Source: Cognataquiflexum rubidum
GTDB lineage: Bacteria > Bacteroidota > Bacteroidia > Cytophagales > Cyclobacteriaceae
Assembly (NCBI RefSeq): GCF_022538115.1
Contig: NZ_JAKZAL010000001.1
Location: 372,001-436,000, forward strand
Reading direction: 5' to 3'
Length of the DNA: 64,000 bases
In this document: one piece after another, positions 7,731 through 14,518 of the stretch
Layout: each line of letters begins with the position of its first letter
Position numbering within the stretch: the stretch's first letter is position 1
The notes under the pieces: generated by a model
What the model was told of the DNA's origin: nothing
Databases searched by the model: none
What the model saw: the letters and a program-made list of their open reading frames with translations, nothing else
Made by a program: the position numbers and the translations under genes

Positions 7731-8696
7731 ATGGAAATATTGGATGTGTTTATTGTCGGTGGCGGGCCGATAGGATTGGCCTGTGGGATAGAATGTGAAA
7801 AAGCCGGTCTCAACTATATCATCGTCGAAAAAGGGGTTTTGACCAATTCCCTCTTCAATTATCCGCTCAACATGACATTTTTTTCGACTTCCGAAAAACT
7901 CGAAATGGGCGGAATTCCCTTTATGTCCATTTCCCACAAACCTACAAGGACAGAAGCGTTGGAGTACTACCGCAGGGTAGCCAAAACCTGGAAATTGAAA
8001 ATCAACCTGTACGAGGAAGTCAAATCCGTTTCCAAAGAAGAGGATGTTTTTGAAATCACTACTTCAAAGGCAAAATACCATACCAAAAACATCATCTTGT
8101 CAACAGGCTTTTATGACCTTCCAAACCTGATGAAAGTTCCAGGGGAAGACCTTCCAAAAGTAACACACTACTACAAAGAACCTTGGCCATACATCGGTCA
8201 GAAAATTGTTGTGGTCGGCGGAGCAAATTCTGCTGTAGATGTTGCCCTCGAAACCTGGAGAAAAGGCGCCGATGTCACCATGGTGCTGAAGGACGAAGGC
8301 ATAGATTCCAATGTCAAATATTGGGTCAAGCCGGATATCGAAAACCGCATAAAAGAAGGTTCGATCAAGGCCTTTAACCACTCAACAGTCAAAGAAATCC
8401 GGGAAAAGGAAGTTGTGCTGAACACCCCTGAAGGGGAAGTGGCGATTGAAAACGACTTTGTTTTGGCGATGACTGGTTACAGGCCAAACTTTGCGCTCTT
8501 GGACCAATTGGGAGTGGAGCTCAGCTTGGATGAAAAGCGTCAACCCTGCTACGACCAAACCAATCAGGAATCAAATGTACATGGGGTTTACCTTGCAGGT
8601 GTGGTTTGCGGAGGACTCAATACAAGGGAATTTTTTATCGAAAACTCCATCGTCCATGCCGAGCATATCGTGAAGGATATTGTGGGAAAAAAGTAA
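7731..8696 (+). CDS. ypdA: YpdA family putative bacillithiol disulfide reductase
   Basis: 321-residue flavoprotein. The FAD motif GGGPIG lies near residues 10-15 and a second nucleotide-binding motif, VVGGANSAVDVALE, near 161-174 for NADPH. YpdA enzymes are thought to reduce bacillithiol disulfide; the family lacks the CxxC of thioredoxin reductases, and none is seen here. A GTG at 7728 lies one codon upstream of the chosen ATG. BshA, the first enzyme of bacillithiol synthesis, is encoded about 5 kb downstream, supporting this assignment. The C-terminal GVYLAGVVCGGLNTREFFIEN is typical of the family (written in part: GVYLAGVVCGG). Confidence 0.9.
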   Translation: MEILDVFIVGGGPIGLACGIECEKAGLNYIIVEKGVLTNSLFNYPLNMTFFSTSEKLEMGGIPFMSISHKPTRTEALEYYRRVAKTWKLKINLYEEVKSVSKEEDVFEITTSKAKYHTKNIILSTGFYDLPNLMKVPGEDLPKVTHYYKEPWPYIGQKIVVVGGANSAVDVALETWRKGADVTMVLKDEGIDSNVKYWVKPDIENRIKEGSIKAFNHSTVKEIREKEVVLNTPEGEVAIENDFVLAMTGYRPNFALLDQLGVELSLDEKRQPCYDQTNQESNVHGVYLAGVVCGGLNTREFFIENSIVHAEHIVKDIVGKK

Positions 8697-9001
8697 GGAT
8701 GAAGGAAGAGGGAGGAAGGAAGAGGTAAGAGGTGAAGGTAAGAGGTTGGAAGGTAGGAAGTAGGAAGTGGGAGGTAAATGGGGGGAAATTCTGATACCAT
8801 GGAATGTAAATTCAGCTAAGATTCAGTAATCTAAGTTTATTCCTAACGACCTTTCTGAAATTTTAGAATTTTTCAATCTTCCAATATTGCAATTTTCCAA
8901 TCCGCCACGGCGGACAAGTTCTTCAAATCTTCAAATCTAAATATCCCCAACCCTAAACCTTAAATCTTTTTAACCTACCTACTTTAAAAACCTTTTCCTC
9001 C
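8697..9001. repeat. Intergenic region with degenerate purine-rich repeats
   Basis: No gene. Positions 8697-8780 are almost pure G/A with units such as GGAAG, AGGTAAG and GTAGGAAG. Around 8860-8960 there are repeated CCAAT and TTCAAATC units, and a 14-base near-palindrome TCCGCCACGGCGGA at 8901-8914. Confidence 0.7.
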
Positions 9002-9016
9002 TATCTTTGCGGCATG
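9002..9016 (+). promoter_or_regulatory. -7 box abutting the ABC-F start codon
   Basis: TATCTTTG (9002-9009) matches TAnnTTTG exactly and ends four bases before the ATG at 9014. Transcription would begin at or next to the start codon, giving a leaderless mRNA. Confidence 0.6.
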
Positions 9017-10903
9017 AATTACCTATCAGTAGAAAATCTTAGCAAGTCATTTGGCGAGCGCAAACTTTTTCAGAACATTTCCTTCGGCATTGACCAAGGC
9101 CAAAAGATCGCCCTAGTAGGGATCAACGGGGCAGGAAAGTCCACTTTGATGAAAATCATTATGGGGCAGGAAGTTGCCGACACCGGCAATGTAGCCATCA
9201 ACCAACAAGTCAAAGTGGCCTATGTGCATCAGAATCCTGTCTTTACGGGAAATCTGAGTGTCTTTCAAACCATTTTTGATGGAAGCACAAATGAAACGCT
9301 ACAGGTCATTGAGCATTACCACAAAGCGATGTTGGATGCCGAGCACGGCAAAGACAACGGCGATGAGATGCAGAAGATTTTTGAAAAAATGGATACCCTG
9401 CAGGCTTGGGATTTTGAATACCAAATCAATGAAGTCCTTGGCAAACTTGGTCTCCACGACACCGAAATGGCGGTCAGCAACCTGAGTGGCGGTCAGCGGA
9501 AGCGTGTTGCATTGGCAAAAGCTATTTTGGAAAAACCAGACCTCTTGCTGTTGGATGAACCTACCAACCACCTTGATTTGGAGACGATTGAGTGGCTGGA
9601 AGACTACCTTTCCAAAGCCAACCTTGCGCTGTTTATGGTGACGCACGATAGGTATTTCTTGGAGAAAGTGACCAATCAGATCCTTGAACTTGACAATGGC
9701 AGCATCCACAGGTACATGGGGAATTATGGCTATTTCCTTGAAAAGAAAGAAGAAAGAAGAGAGATAGAAGCTACCGAACAGGAAAAAGCAAAGAGCTTAT
9801 ACAAAAAAGAACTGGATTGGATCAGAAGGCAGCCAAAAGCCCGAAGCACCAAGGCCAAATATCGGGTGGATGCCTTTGAGGAAACGAAGGAAAAAGCCTT
9901 TATGAAAAAAGAGGAACGCGAGATCGAACTCAAAGTCACCTCTCAAAGGCTTGGCAACAAAATCATCGAAATCGAGAAGCTGAACAAATCTTTTGAGGAC
10001 AAAAAGATCCTGCAAGACTTCAGCTATACTTTCAAAAAAGGCGATAAAATCGGTATCGTCGGACCAAACGGTGCCGGCAAGACCACATTTTTGAATATGA
10101 TCACCGGTGCTATGGCTCCTGATAATGGGAAAATCAGTATCGGGCAGACTACAGCCATCGGTTATTACAGGCAGGAGGAAGACAGTTTTGACGAAGAGAA
10201 GAGATTATTGGATATCGTGAAAGAAGTCGCAGAAGTGGTGACTGTAGCCGGTGGAGCAACAATTTCTGTTTCGCAGTTTTTGACCAAATTCGGTTTCCCT
10301 CCCAAACAACAGCATACCCCAATTGCCAAATTGAGCGGAGGAGAAAGAAGAAGATTGCAACTGCTGATGATCTTGATCAAGAGTCCCAACTTCCTGATCC
10401 TCGATGAACCGACCAATGACCTGGACATTGTGACCCTGAATACTTTGGAAGAATTTTTGGACAACTTTCCTGGCTGTCTCATTATCGTTTCCCACGATAG
10501 GTACTTTATGGACAGGCTGGTGGAGCATTTGTTTGTTTTTGAAGGAGAAGGAATCATCAAAGACTTCCCGGGCAACTATTCTGAATTTAGAGAGTGGGAA
10601 AAAGAAGAAAAATCTACCAAAAAGGAAGAGAAAACAATTTCAGCTCCAAAAGCTGAAAAGACCAACTCCGATCCGCACAAACCCAAAGCAAGCTTCAAGG
10701 AGAAAAAGGAATACGAAGAAATCAATGCCAAAATCCAATCCCTCACCAAAGAGAAAGATGGCTTGGTTTCCAAAATCAATACCGGTTCAGAGGACCATCA
10801 GCTGATGGTCGATTGGGCAAAACAAATCCAAAAAATCGAAAAAGACTTAGAAGATCTCGAGATGAGGTGGCTTGAACTGAGTGAATTGGAAGGGATCGAT
10901 TGA
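9014..10903 (+). CDS. ABC-F family ATPase, Uup-like
   Basis: 629-residue soluble protein with two ABC ATPase domains and no membrane segment, as in ABC-F translation factors. Domain 1 has Walker A GINGAGKST, signature LSGGQRKR and Walker B LLLLDEPTNHLD; domain 2 has GPNGAGKTT, LSGGERRR and FLILDEPTNDLD. A charged inter-domain linker (about 235-300) and a C-terminal coiled coil (about 545-629) resemble Uup/EttA-type proteins. These act on ribosomes, resolving stalled or antibiotic-bound states; which subtype applies cannot be settled here. The stop codon lies inside a terminator hairpin. Confidence 0.9.
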   Translation: MNYLSVENLSKSFGERKLFQNISFGIDQGQKIALVGINGAGKSTLMKIIMGQEVADTGNVAINQQVKVAYVHQNPVFTGNLSVFQTIFDGSTNETLQVIEHYHKAMLDAEHGKDNGDEMQKIFEKMDTLQAWDFEYQINEVLGKLGLHDTEMAVSNLSGGQRKRVALAKAILEKPDLLLLDEPTNHLDLETIEWLEDYLSKANLALFMVTHDRYFLEKVTNQILELDNGSIHRYMGNYGYFLEKKEERREIEATEQEKAKSLYKKELDWIRRQPKARSTKAKYRVDAFEETKEKAFMKKEEREIELKVTSQRLGNKIIEIEKLNKSFEDKKILQDFSYTFKKGDKIGIVGPNGAGKTTFLNMITGAMAPDNGKISIGQTTAIGYYRQEEDSFDEEKRLLDIVKEVAEVVTVAGGATISVSQFLTKFGFPPKQQHTPIAKLSGGERRRLQLLMILIKSPNFLILDEPTNDLDIVTLNTLEEFLDNFPGCLIIVSHDRYFMDRLVEHLFVFEGEGIIKDFPGNYSEFREWEKEEKSTKKEEKTISAPKAEKTNSDPHKPKASFKEKKEYEEINAKIQSLTKEKDGLVSKINTGSEDHQLMVDWAKQIQKIEKDLEDLEMRWLELSELEGID

Positions 10904-10914
10904 TCCCTTTTTTT
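10890..10914 (+). terminator. Terminator overlapping the ABC-F stop codon
   Basis: AAGGGATC pairs with GATCCCTT over a GATT loop, followed by a T run. The TGA stop (10901-10903) is partly in the loop and partly in the 3' arm, and the T run reaches the stop of the convergent SDR gene. Confidence 0.8.
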
Positions 10915-11731
10915 ATGGCCGATACCAAAAATCCAACGGATCTGGTATCTGAAACTGGAAACCGGTTGCGAGGATTTTGTCTGCTGAGATTTCTTTCCAC
11001 ATTGACTCTCCTTTTTTCTCGTAGCTTACAGGCGGTGAAAAACCCAATTCTAATGCATTCTTTTCATAAACATCTCTTCTCAAGGGATGCACAGGTGCCA
11101 CACCATTGAAAGTTTCATTCCAAAGGTTGTTTTCAATAATCCAAGAAGACAGTCTAACCGCATCTACCTGATGGATATAATTGACAGGGCTGTCTCCTGT
11201 CACGTTTGACTTTCCTGAAAAATACCTTCCGGGAATCCTGTCCACTCCCAACAATCCGCCAAACCTGATGATCGTCAGGTCATAGCTTTTTTCGGATTGA
11301 ATAATTTGTTCGGCCCGCAAAATACCCGGGCTTCCTGTGTTCTCCATCGTCAGACGGAATGATTCATCCACTTTCTGATTCCAATCCGGATAGACTGAGG
11401 TAGAACTGACGAAAATGATTTTCTTCACTTTGGACTGTACTGCCAATGCTTTGACAAATTTGATTTGCTCCACATAGAAACCTTCAGGTACGGACTTTGA
11501 CCTGGGAGGAATATTGATAAAAAGCACATCTGTCTCAAAAAGTGATATGAATCCCAATCCTTCAGGATGGGGATTGAATTTTAACAAAGCTGTTTCAATT
11601 CCTTTGGATTGCAATCGGGATAATTTCTCTTGGGTAGTAGTGCTTCCTTTGACATGACATCCTTTTTCCAAAAAGTGCAATGCCAGGGGCTCTCCCAACC
11701 AACCCAATCCGATGATAGCTACTGAAGTCAT
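10913..11731 (-). CDS. NAD(P)-binding SDR/epimerase family protein (YeeZ-like)
   Basis: 272-residue Rossmann-fold protein. The N-terminal motif GLGWLGEPLA binds NAD(P); SSTSVYP near residues 109-115 resembles the Ser/Tyr active-site region of extended SDRs; and RFGGLLG near 159-165 and VNYIHQVDAV near 186-195 are typical of sugar-nucleotide epimerase relatives. The substrate is unknown. The gene is convergent with the ABC-F gene. A perfect -7 box (TATCTTTG, 11779-11786) lies about 50 bp before its start. Confidence 0.82.
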   Translation of the reverse strand: MTSVAIIGLGWLGEPLALHFLEKGCHVKGSTTTQEKLSRLQSKGIETALLKFNPHPEGLGFISLFETDVLFINIPPRSKSVPEGFYVEQIKFVKALAVQSKVKKIIFVSSTSVYPDWNQKVDESFRLTMENTGSPGILRAEQIIQSEKSYDLTIIRFGGLLGVDRIPGRYFSGKSNVTGDSPVNYIHQVDAVRLSSWIIENNLWNETFNGVAPVHPLRRDVYEKNALELGFSPPVSYEKKGESMWKEISADKILATGFQFQIPDPLDFWYRP

Positions 11732-11778
11732 AAAAAACTGTGGTAAATTTTCAAATATTTGGTAATTTGAGTGGCAGA

Positions 11779-11786
11779 CAAAGATA
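11779..11786 (-). promoter_or_regulatory. -7 box for the SDR gene
   Basis: TATCTTTG on the minus strand, about 48 bp upstream of the start codon. No good -33 box was found at normal spacing. Confidence 0.45.
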
Positions 11787-11799
11787 ACGCTATTCCAAA

Positions 11800-12267
11800 A
11801 TGGAAATCAGACCAAGGCTTCTTTTTAAAATTTCTATTTTCCGACCGAATGTACTGGCACTTGGAATGTTGTCTGTTTTCATCTTTGCTTCCTGCAACTT
11901 CAATAAAAACAAAAATCCGATGCTCGGAAATTGGTATGGCTATGAGGAAGATTCTACCTATTACGAGTTGTATGTCAATGATTCTCTGATTGTGCTCCAC
12001 CACCTAAATATTGGCCCTGTGGGATATGACTATACGATTGACGGCAATCTTCTGGTAGTGAGTAATGAAGCCGCGATGGAAAGAATCTGGAGGGTGTCAG
12101 AGGACGATGGCGAAACCTTCACGCTTACTGACAGCCTTGAATCTATCCGATACAGCAGATTGGAACTGCCAAAGGATTTTTTTCTAAGCATAAAAGATTC
12201 TATTTCTTACCGTGAATTCAAAAAAGAGTTTATGAACCGTTATTCCAGGAAAAACAAAGCCAAATAA
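11800..12267 (+). CDS. Small hypothetical lipoprotein
   Basis: 155 residues. A hydrophobic signal ends at FIFASC (Cys about 32), followed by N-F-N-K. After it, MLGNWYGYEEDSTYYEL and alternating strands suggest a small beta-barrel or lipocalin-like fold, as GNWYG patterns occur there, but no family was recognised with confidence. It is divergent from the SDR gene and ends just before a strong bidirectional terminator. Function is unknown. Confidence 0.65.
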   Translation: MEIRPRLLFKISIFRPNVLALGMLSVFIFASCNFNKNKNPMLGNWYGYEEDSTYYELYVNDSLIVLHHLNIGPVGYDYTIDGNLLVVSNEAAMERIWRVSEDDGETFTLTDSLESIRYSRLELPKDFFLSIKDSISYREFKKEFMNRYSRKNKAK

Positions 12268-12269
12268 AA

Positions 12270-12300
12270 ATCCCTCTTTCGGAATTAATGAAAGAGGGAT
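12270..12300. terminator. Bidirectional terminator between convergent genes
   Basis: Eleven-base perfect stem ATCCCTCTTTC / GAAAGAGGGAT with a 9-nt loop, between the small lipoprotein gene and the convergent fatty acid hydroxylase gene. Confidence 0.85.
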
Positions 12301-12306
12301 GTCATT

Positions 12307-12957
12307 TTATTTTTCTTTTTTAGGCATGGTCCCGAGGATATAATCCCAAAGCGGTGAACTAACGCCGAAAGCCACATCGGGATCTTTGTAGTGGTGGACG
12401 GCGTGGTTTACCCAAAGAACTTTTAGAAAATTCTTTGGTGGCTGGAAAGCATGCACGACATAATGCACTCCCAAGTAAGAAGAATAGCCAACTAAAAACC
12501 CGGGCAAGAAATAAAGGGTAAAATCACCCATGATTAAATTGAAAACAGCATAGAAAATTAAGACGTAAGCAGCGCTCACAAATGGAGGCATAGCTAGTCT
12601 GTCCTTGTCTTTGGGATAGTCATGGTGGACCCCGTGGACACTGTACTGAAGTTTATCCTTGACAGGAGTATCCGGCTCCATGTGGAAAAAATGCTTGTGC
12701 ATCATATATTCCACAAATGTAAAAGCGAAAATTCCCGACAGCAAAACCAAAATCCCAACTCCCACTTCGATATTGGTCGTGGTTACCGCAAAATAGAGGC
12801 AGACCGACGAAACCAAAAAGAACAAGGTAATCGGAACCAAGATGTGGGTCCTTGAAAGTTTTTCCAGAAGCGGGTTTTCAAACATGTGGGCAGAACCCGT
12901 ATTATCGGGTCTGTCCAACCTTCCGATTTTTTTCAATGTACTCGTACTAGTTGGCAT
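12307..12957 (-). CDS. Sterol desaturase / fatty acid hydroxylase family membrane protein
   Basis: 216-residue integral membrane di-iron oxygenase family protein. Histidine boxes are visible as HKHFFH, HGVHH, HYVVH and NHAVHH, the set expected for an FA2H-like fatty acid 2-hydroxylase; four membrane segments surround them. In Bacteroidota such enzymes are candidates for hydroxylating sphingolipid or ornithine-lipid acyl chains, which is an inference here. The next gene upstream, bshA, is on the same strand but 134 bp away; this space has a possible -7 box (TAAATTTG, 13042-13049), so separate transcription is likely. Confidence 0.88.
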   Translation of the reverse strand: MPTSTSTLKKIGRLDRPDNTGSAHMFENPLLEKLSRTHILVPITLFFLVSSVCLYFAVTTTNIEVGVGILVLLSGIFAFTFVEYMMHKHFFHMEPDTPVKDKLQYSVHGVHHDYPKDKDRLAMPPFVSAAYVLIFYAVFNLIMGDFTLYFLPGFLVGYSSYLGVHYVVHAFQPPKNFLKVLWVNHAVHHYKDPDVAFGVSSPLWDYILGTMPKKEK

Positions 12958-13091
12958 AGTTTACTTATTTGAGATTCTGCATAATATCAATAAAACTAAT
13001 AAAAAAGGTAAATAGTTATACAAATCATCTTTTTTGATTCACAAATTTACATTTAAAACACAAATTTATTGATTTCAACAATAAAAATTCC

Positions 13092-14249
13092 CTAATGATT
13101 TAAATCATATTTTAGGCTCAATGATTTTGTTTCCTCCAAAGTCTGAACATACACCTGCTCATAAAGTGGCAATATTTTGGTTACATCAAATTCTTTGGCC
13201 CGGGCAAGTGCCCTTTCTTTGAATCCCGGGAGGTTTTTGTCGTCAAGGATTTCAAGGGCTTTTTCGGTCATGGTTTTTACATCTCCGATTTTACAGGTAA
13301 ATCCGGTGACTCCGTCGATGTTCAATTCAGGAATACCTCCTGCATCAGAACTTAGAACCGGGACTTCACATGCCATCGCTTCCAAAGCCGCCAATCCAAA
13401 ACTTTCCTTTTCGGAAGGCATGACAAATAAATCTGCCACAGAAAGTACTTCCTCTACCGCCTCCATTTTGCCAAGGAACCTGATATCATCACAGGTTCCC
13501 AATTCTCTGCAGAGCCTTTCCATCTTATCCCTTTCAGGGCCGTCTCCCACAAGCAACAATTTTGCTGGGATTTTTTTTCTCAATTCAAAGAAGACGTGGA
13601 TCACATCTTCTACCCTTTTGACTTTCCTGAAGTTGGAAGTATGTACCAGGAGTTTCTCACCTTGTGGACAGATAGCCAGTTTGAAATGTTCCTTTTTTTG
13701 TCTTTTGAACCGTTCCAAATCGATGAAATTGGGTATCACGACAATGTTCTTCCTAATGGCAAAATGCTCGTAAGTAGCTTTTCTCAAATCTTCGGAAACT
13801 GCCGTAACCGCATCAGATTCATTGATACTGAAGGTGACAACAGGCTCATAACTTGGGTCTTTGCCCACCAATGTGATATCGGTTCCGTGAAGTGTGGTGA
13901 CTACGGGAATATAAATCCCCTGTTCTTTGAGAATCTGCTTGGCCATATATGCCGCCGATGCATGCGGAATCGCATAATGGACATGAAGGAGGTCAAGCTT
14001 TTCAAAACTCACCACATTCACCATCTTACTTGCAAGTGCAAGTTCATAAGGTGCATGTTCGAACAATGGATAGCTTTTGATATCCACCTCATGGTAGAAG
14101 AGGTTCTGATTGAAAAAGTCAAGCCTCGTCGGCTGTCGGTAAGTGATGAAGTGGACTTGGTGGCCTTCTTTGGCTAGGGCTTTTCCTAACTCCGTGGCTA
14201 CCACTCCACTGCCTCCAAAAGTAGGATAACAAACGATTCCTATTTTCAT
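13092..14249 (-). CDS. bshA: N-acetyl-alpha-D-glucosaminyl L-malate synthase BshA
   Basis: 385-residue GT4-family glycosyltransferase that joins UDP-GlcNAc and L-malate, the first step of bacillithiol synthesis. The N-terminal CYPTFGGSGVVATELG is characteristic of BshA, as is the segment HVHYAIPHASAA. The donor-binding region has PSEKESFGLAALEAM with the E-x7-E pattern followed by CEVPVLSSDAGGIPE. Length equals that of characterised BshA proteins. The pathway's deacetylase BshB and ligase BshC are not in this window, but YpdA is. It follows the GH3-serine hydrolase gene on the same strand after a 202-bp gap. Confidence 0.93.
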   Translation of the reverse strand: MKIGIVCYPTFGGSGVVATELGKALAKEGHQVHFITYRQPTRLDFFNQNLFYHEVDIKSYPLFEHAPYELALASKMVNVVSFEKLDLLHVHYAIPHASAAYMAKQILKEQGIYIPVVTTLHGTDITLVGKDPSYEPVVTFSINESDAVTAVSEDLRKATYEHFAIRKNIVVIPNFIDLERFKRQKKEHFKLAICPQGEKLLVHTSNFRKVKRVEDVIHVFFELRKKIPAKLLLVGDGPERDKMERLCRELGTCDDIRFLGKMEAVEEVLSVADLFVMPSEKESFGLAALEAMACEVPVLSSDAGGIPELNIDGVTGFTCKIGDVKTMTEKALEILDDKNLPGFKERALARAKEFDVTKILPLYEQVYVQTLEETKSLSLKYDLNH

Positions 14250-14293
14250 GTTTGCTGAGATGAATGTTTATAACAAAAATTTAAACACGGTTT

Positions 14294-14518
14294 TTATATA
14301 AAAATGTTCAATTCTTCTGATTTAAAATTTTTATAGAAAGGCACGCTGTACTCTTTCTGAAGGCTTTTGAACGCTACGGCATCCAACTTTTTCTTCTTGA
14401 AATAAGTAACTTCCTCATTCCAAGGTTTTAAGGAAAAGAGATACTCCCTAGTTATTGTTCCTTGACCATAACCAAATTTTCTCTTTTGCTTTGGATTTCC
14501 ATGGCTTTGTAAATCACA
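14294..14518 (-). pseudogene. Start-less open frame, possible gene remnant
   Basis: A 74-codon open stretch without ATG, GTG or TTG runs from within the end of the GH3-serine hydrolase gene (overlap about 67 nt) to a TAA at 14294. The non-overlapping part (REYLFSLKPWNEEV, then KLDAVAFKSLQKEYSVPFY) reads like ordinary protein, but no family was recognised. It may be the 3' end of a decayed gene or chance. Confidence 0.3.

Noticed and set aside
8901-8914. TCCGCCACGGCGGA as a terminator or regulator site
   Set aside because: It is palindromic but has no T run and no placement near a promoter; noted only as part of the repeat region.
9299-10575. Minus-strand open frames opposite the ABC-F gene
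   Set aside because: The plus-strand protein has all ABC motifs along this length; the opposite frames have none.
13177-14177. Plus-strand open frames opposite bshA (up to 198 codons)
   Set aside because: The minus strand has a full BshA with family motifs, so these are shadows.
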